Of a stretch of DNA of 64,000 nt, positions 26,738 to 35,962 are shown piece by piece. The stretch lies in NCBI RefSeq assembly GCF_047345145.1, contig NZ_JBLFER010000002.1:1240001-1304000 (forward strand), given 5' to 3'. Each line of letters opens with the position of its first letter. Positions within the stretch are counted from its first letter, which is position 1. The notes under the pieces were generated by a model. That model made no database searches. It worked only from the letters and a program-made list of their open reading frames with translations, and was not told the origin of the DNA. Source of the stretch: Maribacter_C sp047345145. Lineage in GTDB: Bacteria; Bacteroidota; Bacteroidia; Flavobacteriales; Flavobacteriaceae. Both the position numbers and the translations under genes were made by a program.

Positions 26738-27241
26738 ATGAAAAAGTTCAAATACATCATGACAATAGGTATGTTGGTATTGGGAGTAGTATGGAGCAAT
26801 GCCCAAAATACACCACCGGATACATCTGTTCAACGATTGAACACAGACGGCGAAACAGCAATTTTCCTAACTCCCGAAGATTTGAAATGGGAAACAGCTT
26901 TTGATGGTTTTCCTATCAATTTCGCAAAGGTTAGTGGAAGTACTTTTAAAACGCCACATAGTACATTTTCGAAATTTCCCGGCGGGAATTTTATTACACC
27001 TCCCCACATACATGCTCATAGTTACCAGGCCGTGGTATTATCTGGTAAAATGATTAATCCCATGGAAGGCGAAAAACCTGAAGATGCCAAGGTCATGGGA
27101 CCGGGATCTTACTGGTATGTGCCGGCCAATCAGATACACACTACAGGTTGTGTGTCTAAAGAACCCTGTGTTTTCTATATGCACCAACCTGTACCATTCA
27201 ACTTTGAACCAAGAACATCCGAAGTAAAGAAAAACAAATGA
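26738..27241 (+). CDS. Secreted cupin (DUF4437-like)
   Basis: I choose ATG 26738 over a TTG at 26708 because it gives a clean signal peptide ending WSNAQ. The mature protein is a single cupin: metal-binding histidines in PPHIHAHSYQAVVLSGKM and a later PANQIHTT motif with His. It resembles the DUF4437 family of periplasmic cupins, whose activity is not established. It sits in the rightward run between an SDR and an AraC regulator, so it may act on the same compound class. Confidence 0.85.
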   Translation: MKKFKYIMTIGMLVLGVVWSNAQNTPPDTSVQRLNTDGETAIFLTPEDLKWETAFDGFPINFAKVSGSTFKTPHSTFSKFPGGNFITPPHIHAHSYQAVVLSGKMINPMEGEKPEDAKVMGPGSYWYVPANQIHTTGCVSKEPCVFYMHQPVPFNFEPRTSEVKKNK

Positions 27242-27301
27242 GCTGATAATTGGGCTCTAATACCTGGAATTAATATGTGAATACCCTAAAAATTTAAACC
27301 A

Positions 27302-28156
27302 ATGAAACATGATTTTATCAATCCCGAAAATGGCGGTTTATTTACCGTAACCGATTTTGAAAATATGAGCTATACTCCTTTATTCATGGATAGTGCTCTT
27401 TATAAAGTCTTTCTGAACACATCAGGAGAAACTAGATTATTAGTCGATGGCGATTTAAAGGTAATACAGCAAAATCAGCTTTTCTTTTGCAAGCCTTTGA
27501 ATTGTGTTGAGGTAATTGGTAAATCGAATGGTCTGAAAGCTATAGCTTTTAACAAAGCGTTTTATTCGATTCAGGATTATGAAGATGAGATTTCGTTTTA
27601 TTGGTTCTGGTTTTTTGGATCAAAATACCCCATGCTTCTTTCGCTCTCCGAGATGGACATAGAGACTTTCGAAAATATGTTTGATTGTTTCGAACGTGAA
27701 TTTGAAAATAAGATAAATAGAGTGCAAGAAGAGATGTTGCGTTACGCGTTGAAACGGGTTTTAGTAATGTCAAACTCATATGTAAAAGATGAAGGTGCCA
27801 GTTGCAAACTACACAATAGTCAATTGGAAATGATACGAAAGTTCAATCAGTTGATTGAAAATAATTTTAAAGAGAAGCACCAAGTTTCGGATTATGCCGC
27901 CATGCTTTACAAATCTCCCAAAACCATATCCAATATGTTCAGAGAGCATACGGACAGTACTCCTTCTGGCGCCATCCGAGATAGGATAATCCTTGAAGCA
28001 AAAAGGCTTCTACTTCGAACGGACCAAACTATTGAGGAAATTACCTATGAGTTGGGTTATGAAACAGTTGGTCATTTTTCCAAACTTTTCAAAAACGTGG
28101 TAGGAATGTCTCCCTCAATATTCAGAAAAGCTGAAACAGAAGTATTAACAAGCTAA
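27302..28156 (+). CDS. AraC-family transcriptional regulator
   Basis: The 284-residue protein has a cupin-like N-terminal region (beta-rich, about 1-100) and a C-terminal double HTH (about 180-280): VSDYAAMLYKSPKTISNMF and IEEITYELGYETVGHFSKLFK with MSPSIFRK. It belongs to the same subgroup as the regulator at 45109 and the decayed fragment at 60240, sharing the SPKT(I/L)SN motif. It is the fourth gene of the rightward run and likely controls that run or itself. Confidence 0.93.
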   Translation: MKHDFINPENGGLFTVTDFENMSYTPLFMDSALYKVFLNTSGETRLLVDGDLKVIQQNQLFFCKPLNCVEVIGKSNGLKAIAFNKAFYSIQDYEDEISFYWFWFFGSKYPMLLSLSEMDIETFENMFDCFEREFENKINRVQEEMLRYALKRVLVMSNSYVKDEGASCKLHNSQLEMIRKFNQLIENNFKEKHQVSDYAAMLYKSPKTISNMFREHTDSTPSGAIRDRIILEAKRLLLRTDQTIEEITYELGYETVGHFSKLFKNVVGMSPSIFRKAETEVLTS

Positions 28157-28167
28157 AATCAATTACT

Positions 28168-28734
28168 ATGGAAACTAGACTTATTACATTTGGAGCCGGT
28201 AGCTTCTGGGCTATAGAAGCCGTATTCCAAGAAGTGGAAGGCGTGGTAAAAGTTACTTCAGGTTATAGTGGAGGCACGCATGAACCTTACCCCAACCATT
28301 ATGCCGTATGGCCTGAAATGAAAAATTTTGCCGAGGTTGTACAGGTGGAGTATAACCCTGAAGTTTCCTCCTTGGCGGATCTTCTTTATATTTTCATGAC
28401 CATACATGATCCTACATCTCCTATGCAAAAAGGATCGACCGCTGATTCTAGATATCGATCTATCATATTCTATGAAAATAACTACCAAAAAGCCATAATT
28501 GATTTGGTCATGGAGGACATGCAGCTTAGTTTAAGCAACCCGATCATAACAGAAGTTAAGCGATTCGAGCGATTTTTTATCGCACAAGAAAATGACCAAA
28601 AGTTCTATCAACGCCATAAGAAGTATGGTTCTTACATGCAATTTATAGAGCAAATACTAAGAAAATTTCGAAGACAGCATCTTGTTAAACTGAAAGTTGA
28701 TTTGTCTTATACAAAACAATTAGAAAGCGCATGA
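28168..28734 (+). CDS. MsrA-like protein lacking the catalytic cysteine
   Basis: This 188-residue protein follows the MsrA family along most of its length (GSFWAIEAVFQEVEGVVKVTSGYSGG, then an RSIIFYEN segment). The catalytic Cys of GCFW is Ser12 here (codon AGC). In true MsrA that Cys attacks the sulfoxide, so peptide-methionine sulfoxide reduction is not expected. The C-terminus has a basic tail not seen in MsrA. It may be a binding or regulatory relative. It overlaps the HtrA gene start by 4 bp, and a normal MsrA is at 35963. Confidence 0.88.
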   Translation: METRLITFGAGSFWAIEAVFQEVEGVVKVTSGYSGGTHEPYPNHYAVWPEMKNFAEVVQVEYNPEVSSLADLLYIFMTIHDPTSPMQKGSTADSRYRSIIFYENNYQKAIIDLVMEDMQLSLSNPIITEVKRFERFFIAQENDQKFYQRHKKYGSYMQFIEQILRKFRRQHLVKLKVDLSYTKQLESA

Positions 28735-29825
28735 AGTCACTACTTTTCATATTGCTACTAAGTTATCCGGTTTTCGGCTGTGCACAAGAAGGCAAACTTT
28801 CTTTTAAAAACAGCAATAAACCCTTAACCAATATTTCACCTGCGGAAAAAGAGACTATCAATCTTTATAAGAATGCACTTCCTTCGGTAGTTACAATTTT
28901 CACTAGTGCCAACGTGTCTACTGACAACGGATTGAAATCGGGAGGTGGGCTTGGTTCAGGTGTTTTGGTCTCGTCAAATTGCCACATACTTACAGCAGCT
29001 CATGTTGTAGCCCGGTCTACCGAGATTATGGTAAAGACCCAAGATGGCCAAATGAGAAGTGCTTCGATTCTTTTTAGCGAACCAAATGCAGATATCGCAT
29101 TATTGAAACTGGATACACCAGATACTAGTCTGTCCCATGCTAAACTAGGGAACTCTCAAGGTCTGGCCGTGGGTCAAAATGTCTATGCCATAGGCAGTCC
29201 ATATGGTATGGAAAATTCCTTTTCATCTGGAGTCGTTTCTGCCCTTAGAAGTTTTGATGAGATTTATGATGGTACCATAAAGGTTGGGTTTATTCAAACC
29301 GATGCTGCAATTAATTCAGGCAATAGTGGAGGACCATTATTCAATTCCCAAGGTGAGGTGGTAGGAATAGCTTCCAGTATTCTAACAGTATCGGGAGGTT
29401 TTCAGGGAATTGGTATGGCTGTTTCCATTGACACCGCTAAAGAGCTACTCGCATTCGAAGAACGACCATGGATAGGTGTTAACGGACTTATAATTGAAAA
29501 AGAAGAATTTGAACGTATTTTCAACTTGCCATTACAAGGGGGAATGTTGATTCAAAGTGTGGCCAAAGGAAGTCCTGCCGAAAAGGCTGGGCTACGACCC
29601 GGTTATATCAAAGCGGAAATTAATGGCAGGGATATAATTCTTGGAGGAGATATTATTCTATCCATCGAAGACCATAAAACTTGTCATATGGACTGCTTCT
29701 TCGAAACCAAACCAATGTTTCAAGGTAAGACCAATCTTACGATTCGCTATTTGCGCCAAGGCAAGGAATACAGTACGACTGTAGATGTCTCAGAGACAAG
29801 AAAGAACTTTCTAACCTTCAATTAA
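28731..29825 (+). CDS. HtrA/DegP-type S1C serine protease, probable lipoprotein
   Basis: The 364-residue protein has an N-terminal signal with a possible lipobox (VFGC), a trypsin-like domain with H91 in TAAHVV, Asp in DIALLKL and S199 in GNSGGPL, and one C-terminal PDZ domain (about 245-355) with the RPWIGV entry and a GSPAEKAGL ligand loop. It would degrade or refold damaged envelope proteins. It overlaps the Cys-less MsrA gene by 4 bp and is followed after 11 bp by the large fusion, so these three are probably one transcript. Confidence 0.93.
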   Translation: MKSLLFILLLSYPVFGCAQEGKLSFKNSNKPLTNISPAEKETINLYKNALPSVVTIFTSANVSTDNGLKSGGGLGSGVLVSSNCHILTAAHVVARSTEIMVKTQDGQMRSASILFSEPNADIALLKLDTPDTSLSHAKLGNSQGLAVGQNVYAIGSPYGMENSFSSGVVSALRSFDEIYDGTIKVGFIQTDAAINSGNSGGPLFNSQGEVVGIASSILTVSGGFQGIGMAVSIDTAKELLAFEERPWIGVNGLIIEKEEFERIFNLPLQGGMLIQSVAKGSPAEKAGLRPGYIKAEINGRDIILGGDIILSIEDHKTCHMDCFFETKPMFQGKTNLTIRYLRQGKEYSTTVDVSETRKNFLTFN

Positions 29826-29836
29826 TCGGGATTTCT

Positions 29837-32800
29837 ATGGAAAGCTTTATAAAATATGGAACAACGATCTTAGGAGTATTGTTCTTTACAAGTGCTCTAG
29901 GGCAAGAAATACCATCGGATAAAACAATTTCACATAAATTTTATCTGGTTGGAGATGTTGGAGAGTACAACACTAGTACAGATTTGAAGAATAATCTTCA
30001 AGCGCTGAACATACACATGCAAAACTCACCCACAAATAATAGTACATTACTTTTTTTAGGCAACAACTTTTCAAAAAATAGTTTTGAAGAAGTTATAGTT
30101 CGTAAATCCGGTGATGACTCAGAGATATCCCAATTGATTCAAAGTACGGTTAACAACTACAAAGGTGAGACCTTTTTTATTCCGGGGGACTTAGACTGGC
30201 ATGCTGGCCTTCTAGGACTAAAAAAACAAGAAAAGTTTATTGATAAGACATTCGGAAAAGGAACTTTTCAGCCAAAAAATGGATGTCCCTTAGAACGTAT
30301 AAAAATTAACGATGATGTCGATTTACTGCTAATCGATTCGCAATGGGCTCTTATGGGGTGGAGCAATTATCCAGAATTCAATGAAGAGTGTGATATAAAA
30401 ACTAAAGTGGAATTTTATGTTGAACTCGAAAGCACCATAAAGAAAAGTGAAGGCAAAACAGTATTGGTAGCTACACACCATCCTCTTAAGAGTTATGGAG
30501 AGTACGGAGAGCGGTTCAGTTTTGGAATCAATGATCAAGGTATAAGTAACGTACATTATAAGGAATTCAGCGACAGACTAATAACTATAGCACGTCAAAC
30601 AAACAATGTCGTGTTTATGAGTGGTCACGAGAATAACCTACAATATTTTACCCACAACAGTATTCCAATGATTATTAGTGGCGCAGGTGGAAGTGCGTCA
30701 CGCGTCAGTAAAATCAAAGAGGGGTTTTCTCAGGCCACACTAGGTTTTACTGAAGTAACAGTATATAATGATGGAGATTTATGGGTGCGTTTTTATGGTA
30801 AATCCAATAACTACACCACAAGTCTTTTTAACAAAAAAATTATCACATCTAGAAAAGAAAACACAGATACAAATTACTCTGAATATGACACTCCGGAATA
30901 TGTAATGAAATCCATTTACAAACCTGAAGAACTTGAGCGAAGTGGTTTTTATAAAGCGTTGTGGGGAGAGCACTACAGAAACGACTATGCCACTCAAATT
31001 AAAATAAAAACAGCCCTGTTGGATACTCTTTATGGCGGCTTAACACCAATGCGCAAAGGCGGTGGCCATCAAACTAATTCCTTAAGGTTATCAAATAAGA
31101 ATGGAAGACAATACGCCCTCCGCTCTGCAAAAAAAAGTGCTCTACGGTTTGTACAGTATTTCCTTTTCAAAACCAAATACCTAGAGGCAGATATAGAGGA
31201 CACCTATTTCGTGCAGCTACTTCAGGATTATTGGACCACCGCCAATGCGTATGGAGCCTTGACTATTGGAGACTTGGCAGACGCAGTGGGGATTCTTCAT
31301 CCTAATCCAGAATTATATTATCTCCCAAAACAAAAAGCTCTTGGTTACTACAACAAAGATTATGGGGATAAAATATATTTTATCGAAGAGCGTCTTTCCG
31401 AAGGGCAAGAAGATGTAGCCAGTCTTGGTAATAGTGATGAAATCATTAGCACCCTAAAACTGTTTGAAGAACTACGCAAAAAAGAGAATTTAGAGATAGA
31501 CCAACAACTTTACATCCGTACTAGATTGTTCGACAATCTAGTAGGTGATTGGGATAGACATGCCGATCAATGGAAATGGGCAGTAACTAAGAAAGGTGGT
31601 AAAACTACCGCTAAACCCATACCAAGAGATCGAGATCAAGTATATTCTGATTTCGACGGTTTCATTTTGGGAGCTGTTACTGCGCTCTCACCACCATTGC
31701 GCTTTATGCAGCGCTATGATAGTGATTACAACTCTGTAAAATGGTATAACGACGCAGGAGACGATGTAGATTTAGCGGTTTTAAAGAACCATACCCAAGA
31801 AGACTGGATAAAAGAAGCACGTTTTATTAAAAACAACATTACTCCAGATATCATTGAGAAAGCCTTCGCAAATTTACCTCCTGAGATTGATCAAGAGAAG
31901 GTAGCTCGTAACAAAGAAGCTTTTAAAGGCAGGCTTGCAAACATCGAGGAAAACGCCATAAACTTATATAAATACCTTAAAAAGTGCTTACTGATAACGG
32001 GAACGGATAAGAAGGACTTGTTTGTAATCACACGAATGGATAAGGGAGTAACAAAAATTCAAGGCTACTCCATAATGAAAAATGGAGATAAACGCCTTTT
32101 TTGGGATGTGGATTATAATAGAAAAGATACCAAGGAAATCTGGCTTTATGGTTTAGCGGACAAGGATAGATTTGAAGTCAAAGGAAGAGGAACTAACCCA
32201 ATACATCTAAAAATTATCGGTGGAAACGGAAATGATACTTACAACGTAGAAAACAGAAACAGTATTAAGGTTTATGACCATAAGACTGTTCCAAACACTT
32301 TTGAGACGCCCGTTTCAAAAATGTTATCGGACAATTATGACATGAATACCTATTATTTCAAAAAGCACCGAAGAGATATAAGTAATTGCACACCCCTATT
32401 TGGGTATGACCCTGATAATGGTGTTGGGTTGGGGCTACAGTATAATTATCAAAAAAATTCTTTGGTGAGAAACCCTTTTACAGATAATCATCATATTGGT
32501 TTAAAGTACTTTTTTGAAACTAGTGGTGTAGATGTCTACTATAGTGGAGAATTTGCCCATGTATTCGACAAGGTCAATTTCGGGCTTTCGGCACAATTTA
32601 CAAGTCCAAATTTCACAAACAATTTCTTCGGTTTTGGAAATGAAACGATTAACCGAGATGATGAACTCGATTTGGACTTTAACCGAGTTCGCATACAGCA
32701 ATGGTCACTTTCTCCATCTTTAATATTTCGTAAATATCAAGGAAGTAGCATAAAATTAGGGTTTAGTTACGAGCATATCGAGGTTGAAAAAACCGAAGGC

Positions 32801-33412
32801 AGATTTATAGAAAGTGCTGGATTAAATGATGCTGTTTTTGAGGGCCAAAACTATTTCGGCATACAAGGAACTTATGAATATGACAATCTAAAAACAGCTG
32901 TTATTTCAAAATCAGGGGTTGGTTTTAACCTTACAGGGGGATATAAAACAAACCTCGATACAAATGAAGGGTTTGGATACATAAATCCCTCTATGAGAGC
33001 AGCTGTACAAATAGATAAAAAAGGTTTGCTTATAGTTGCAACGAAGCTTCAGGGACAAATAAACTTAGGGGATGATTTCGAGTTCTTTCAAGCGGCAAAC
33101 TTAGGAGCTACAGATGGATTACGAGGGTTCAGACAACAACGTTTTACAGGCAAAAGGGCTTTTAGTCAAAGCACAGATTTACGTATCTCTGTAGGGAAAA
33201 TCCGCAATAGTATTATTCCTATTTCTATGGGGGTATATGCAGGGTTTGATTATGGTCGCGTCTGGATCGCTAATGACACTTCAAAGGAGTGGCGTACATC
33301 GTCAGGAGGAGGATTCTATTTTTCTCTGGGCGGCTTCACAGCTTTAAATCTAGCATATTTTAATTCTGATGATGGTGGGCGCTTCACATTCGGATTGAGT
33401 CTTCCATTTTAA
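29837..33412 (+). CDS. Phosphoesterase / kinase-like / outer-membrane beta-barrel fusion
   Basis: This 1191-residue exported protein (signal peptide ending LGQ, about 1-23) has three parts. Residues about 33-300 are a calcineurin-type metallophosphoesterase: D40 in GDVGE, P116-GDLDWH-122, H214-H215 in ATHHP and H264 in SGHEN. Residues about 380-720 match no textbook domain but show a kinase-like order: a Gly-rich K407-GGGHQT with Y426-ALRSAKK, then V569-GDWDRH-575 and P596-RDRDQ-601. Residues about 830-1191 are a BamA/D15-like beta-barrel ending in Phe. It is probably anchored in the outer membrane with the enzymatic parts in the periplasm or outside. The phosphoesterase-barrel pairing is known in Bacteroidota; the kinase reading is inference. 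Confidence 0.85.
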   Translation: MESFIKYGTTILGVLFFTSALGQEIPSDKTISHKFYLVGDVGEYNTSTDLKNNLQALNIHMQNSPTNNSTLLFLGNNFSKNSFEEVIVRKSGDDSEISQLIQSTVNNYKGETFFIPGDLDWHAGLLGLKKQEKFIDKTFGKGTFQPKNGCPLERIKINDDVDLLLIDSQWALMGWSNYPEFNEECDIKTKVEFYVELESTIKKSEGKTVLVATHHPLKSYGEYGERFSFGINDQGISNVHYKEFSDRLITIARQTNNVVFMSGHENNLQYFTHNSIPMIISGAGGSASRVSKIKEGFSQATLGFTEVTVYNDGDLWVRFYGKSNNYTTSLFNKKIITSRKENTDTNYSEYDTPEYVMKSIYKPEELERSGFYKALWGEHYRNDYATQIKIKTALLDTLYGGLTPMRKGGGHQTNSLRLSNKNGRQYALRSAKKSALRFVQYFLFKTKYLEADIEDTYFVQLLQDYWTTANAYGALTIGDLADAVGILHPNPELYYLPKQKALGYYNKDYGDKIYFIEERLSEGQEDVASLGNSDEIISTLKLFEELRKKENLEIDQQLYIRTRLFDNLVGDWDRHADQWKWAVTKKGGKTTAKPIPRDRDQVYSDFDGFILGAVTALSPPLRFMQRYDSDYNSVKWYNDAGDDVDLAVLKNHTQEDWIKEARFIKNNITPDIIEKAFANLPPEIDQEKVARNKEAFKGRLANIEENAINLYKYLKKCLLITGTDKKDLFVITRMDKGVTKIQGYSIMKNGDKRLFWDVDYNRKDTKEIWLYGLADKDRFEVKGRGTNPIHLKIIGGNGNDTYNVENRNSIKVYDHKTVPNTFETPVSKMLSDNYDMNTYYFKKHRRDISNCTPLFGYDPDNGVGLGLQYNYQKNSLVRNPFTDNHHIGLKYFFETSGVDVYYSGEFAHVFDKVNFGLSAQFTSPNFTNNFFGFGNETINRDDELDLDFNRVRIQQWSLSPSLIFRKYQGSSIKLGFSYEHIEVEKTEGRFIESAGLNDAVFEGQNYFGIQGTYEYDNLKTAVISKSGVGFNLTGGYKTNLDTNEGFGYINPSMRAAVQIDKKGLLIVATKLQGQINLGDDFEFFQAANLGATDGLRGFRQQRFTGKRAFSQSTDLRISVGKIRNSIIPISMGVYAGFDYGRVWIANDTSKEWRTSSGGGFYFSLGGFTALNLAYFNSDDGGRFTFGLSLPF

Positions 33413-33423
33413 AACAATAAGCA

Positions 33424-34218
33424 ATGAGTACTTTTCAAATATCAAATCCTAAAGTAGAGAACGAAATCCATAAGATTATTCAATACCTCGTAGCTGCAGG
33501 TAATAGCTTCCTTCCGAAAAAAGCAGAGGATGGTCATACCAATCTCAAATCACTTCTAGGTTGTGGATATCTATCAACGAGACCTTTAAGTAAGGAGGGT
33601 GATGTACTTGTTTTTAGCTATTCTTCATTTGCAATAGAATGGTGGACGGGAAGTAATGAGAAATACCAATTGTATTTGGATGGAAAAACCCATAAGGAGA
33701 TAACGAACTGGATAGCCGAAAAGGCAAAAGAGAATGACATACTGCTTCCTTATAAATATCATATGAGCGATGTAGGACCCTATGAGCCTATAACAGATAA
33801 CTATGTTTATCATCTGAAAAATAAGGATTGCCTAAATGAAATAATGGATTACCGAATTCTATCCCATTTGGCTTTGGAAGGCACCTTGAAAGAATTGACA
33901 TCGCATTCAGAAATACGAGTTTGGCCGCATCATCTTGACGTTGCTTCTGTCTACACAACGAAAGAAAACAAGCAACACTTTATAGGATTAGGGATGTCAA
34001 TTCCCGATGCCAATAATCCAAATTTCTATCTATATGCCAAAGATTATGTAGACAATAGTACCCTTAATAGCTCAAATGTGGGAAACCTCGATTATGGGTA
34101 TTGGGATGAAAACCTCAATGGAGTAGTACTAGAACTTAACGAGAACAGCTCCATAAAAGGAGGGCATAATTTTTTTAGACAAGCCGTAGAAATTATGTTA
34201 GCTCAGGGAATAAATTAA
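33424..34218 (+). CDS. Uncharacterised protein, possibly DUF5996-related
   Basis: The 264-residue soluble protein starts 11 bp after the large fusion and has no signal peptide or membrane segment. A conserved-looking block near residues 162-190 (EIRVWPHHLDVASVY, then FIGLGMSIPD) resembles the WPHHFD core of the DUF5996 family, whose role is unknown. I cannot assign a function. Its tight spacing suggests cotranscription with the fusion protein gene. Confidence 0.75.
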   Translation: MSTFQISNPKVENEIHKIIQYLVAAGNSFLPKKAEDGHTNLKSLLGCGYLSTRPLSKEGDVLVFSYSSFAIEWWTGSNEKYQLYLDGKTHKEITNWIAEKAKENDILLPYKYHMSDVGPYEPITDNYVYHLKNKDCLNEIMDYRILSHLALEGTLKELTSHSEIRVWPHHLDVASVYTTKENKQHFIGLGMSIPDANNPNFYLYAKDYVDNSTLNSSNVGNLDYGYWDENLNGVVLELNENSSIKGGHNFFRQAVEIMLAQGIN

Positions 34219-34356
34219 GCATCCCTTTGAAAAGTGAAAGCAATAATGTTTAAATAATAAGAACTTAAAAACCAGATGCACTAAGGAACCAAGTTCTTAA
34301 GAATATGAAATTTTTTATCAATTGTCAGAATATGTTGAATTATAAAATTATATGAA

Positions 34357-35106
34357 ATGGGAAAATTAGAAGGTAAAGTAGCAGTTATAACAGGTGGTAG
34401 CAGTGGTATGGGCTTGGCAACCGCTAAGGAATTTATTAACAATGGGGCTAAAGTGGTCATCTTCGGAAGGAAACAGGCATTGTTGAATGTCGCTCTGCAC
34501 GAATTGGGAGACAATGCCCATGCCGTGCAAGGTGATGTTACCATTATGGATGATTTGAAACGTTTATTTAACGAGACCAAATCCAAGTTTGGCAGTATTG
34601 ATATTTTATATGTCAACGTAGGTCAAGGAGTAATTGTTCCTATTGCTGAAACCAATGAAGCATTATTTGACGCACAGGTTGGGGTTAACTTTAAGGGCTC
34701 TTATTTTACGTTACAGCAGGCAATTCCATTTTTAAGTAAGGGTGCATCAGTTATTATTACTACCTCATGGCTCAATCAAGTAGGATTTTCAGGGAGTAGT
34801 CTATTGAGTTCAAGTAAAGCAGCATTGAGGTCATTAGTGCGTGTTGCAGCGGCCGAATTGGCGGAAAAAGAAATTAGGGTAAATGCTATTAGTCCTGGCC
34901 CTATCGGTACGGCTTTTTGGGGTAAAATAGGCTTACCGGAAGATACACTTAATGCGGCGGCAGAGGCCATTACGGATCAGACAACTCTAAAACGTTTCGG
35001 TAAGGCCGAAGAGATCGCAAAATCTGTCCTATTTTTAGCTTCGGATGATTCGTCTTATATAACCGGTGAGGAATTAGCCGTGCAAGGGGGAATCACGGCA
35101 GTATAA
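34357..35106 (+). CDS. SDR-family protein lacking the catalytic tyrosine
   Basis: The 249-residue protein has a classical SDR cofactor site (GGSSGMGLATA), NADP-favouring GRK after the second strand, and the C-terminal GxEL-x-V-x-GG motif. At the active site the family pattern YxxxK reads L150-S-S-S-K154 (codon TTG in place of a Tyr codon). The Lys is kept and Ser is present in TTSW. Without Tyr proton transfer normal SDR catalysis is unlikely, although some atypical members use other residues. The frame is intact. Confidence 0.88.
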   Translation: MGKLEGKVAVITGGSSGMGLATAKEFINNGAKVVIFGRKQALLNVALHELGDNAHAVQGDVTIMDDLKRLFNETKSKFGSIDILYVNVGQGVIVPIAETNEALFDAQVGVNFKGSYFTLQQAIPFLSKGASVIITTSWLNQVGFSGSSLLSSSKAALRSLVRVAAAELAEKEIRVNAISPGPIGTAFWGKIGLPEDTLNAAAEAITDQTTLKRFGKAEEIAKSVLFLASDDSSYITGEELAVQGGITAV

Positions 35107-35168
35107 CTTAAAAGAGAGAATGACCAATATAATGTCATTCTGAAAATTGAAATTTATAGATCTGAATT

Positions 35169-35612
35169 ATGGATAAGCAAAAATTAAAACAAGCACTTAT
35201 TGCTTTAGAGAAAGAGTATATTGATGAAGATGAAATGAAGTATGCCGAATTCCTCAATGGTAATCTGTTAAAGAGAAATGAAGTAATCGATAGTGATGAT
35301 CAATCGCATCATAGACAGAGCCTCGAAATTTCTGACCAATTGGAAGAGCAGGCACATGTGCATTTAGAGCATCTTGAAACGATTCATAAGTTATCATTTG
35401 AGGCCAAAGAAAGAGTGGAACCGGGAGCAGTGGTAAGTGTGAACGGCCGTTGTATGGTAATAGCAGTTCCAAAATCTTCCTTTACCATTGATGGGGTAGA
35501 ATATCTTGGCATTTCTGCCCAAGCACCTATTTATAAGGCCATGAAAGGAAAAGCATCAGGAGATTCTTTTGAATTCAATAACAAAAATTTTGTAATAGAA
35601 TCAGTGCGTTAA
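35169..35612 (+). CDS. GreA/GreB C-terminal-domain-like protein
   Basis: The 147-residue protein has a helical N-terminal half (about 1-70) and a C-terminal FKBP-like domain of the GreA/GreB kind (GAVVSVNGRCMVIAV, then EYLGISAQAPIYKAMKGKASGDSFEF). The N-terminal coiled-coil hairpin with its two tip acidic residues is not clearly formed, so it may bind RNA polymerase without cleavage-factor activity, as other Gre-domain relatives do. It stands between the Tyr-less SDR and the small gene before msrA. Confidence 0.8.
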   Translation: MDKQKLKQALIALEKEYIDEDEMKYAEFLNGNLLKRNEVIDSDDQSHHRQSLEISDQLEEQAHVHLEHLETIHKLSFEAKERVEPGAVVSVNGRCMVIAVPKSSFTIDGVEYLGISAQAPIYKAMKGKASGDSFEFNNKNFVIESVR

Positions 35613-35689
35613 ATTTGAACCGCTGTATGATAAAAAGAGGTTCGAATTCATGAGCTATTGGTACACACAACTTGTAAAATCCCAAACGG

Positions 35690-35950
35690 GTGGAAGAGAA
35701 TACAATCTTTGAAATTATAGCATCCCTGCCAAAAGGCTATTTTGAAGGAGAATATCAAAAAAGAAAATATGGTATAACAAAGTCGATCTTCAACAAGGGT
35801 AATTCTTATAAAATATTCGCCAAAGAACTAAGGGGTAATGATTTTATTAGTTTAAACTTTTATAAAACCACGCAAAACGAAATACTAAGGCCTTGTGAAA
35901 TGCCAGAACAAAAAGTAGTTGATTTTCTTAAAAATTTAAAAATCATTTAA
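35690..35950 (+). CDS. Small uncharacterised protein upstream of msrA
   Basis: The 86-residue protein starts with GTG at 35690; no in-frame ATG lies upstream of it within the gap. It is soluble, with a pattern (KGYFEGEYQKRKYGITKSIFNKGNSYKIFAKEL, here given in parts: KGYFEGEYQ and YGITKSIF) seen in short Bacteroidota proteins that sit next to msrA. It begins 12 bp before msrA ends the gap, suggesting joint expression. I cannot assign a function. Confidence 0.75.
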   Translation: MEENTIFEIIASLPKGYFEGEYQKRKYGITKSIFNKGNSYKIFAKELRGNDFISLNFYKTTQNEILRPCEMPEQKVVDFLKNLKII

Positions 35951-35962
35951 GTAAGTAAAAAA

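Noticed and set aside
34257..34302. AAGAACTT and AAGTTCTT inverted repeat after the gene at 33424
   Set aside because: Short AT-rich arms with a loop of over 20 bases and no T-run; not convincing as a terminator.
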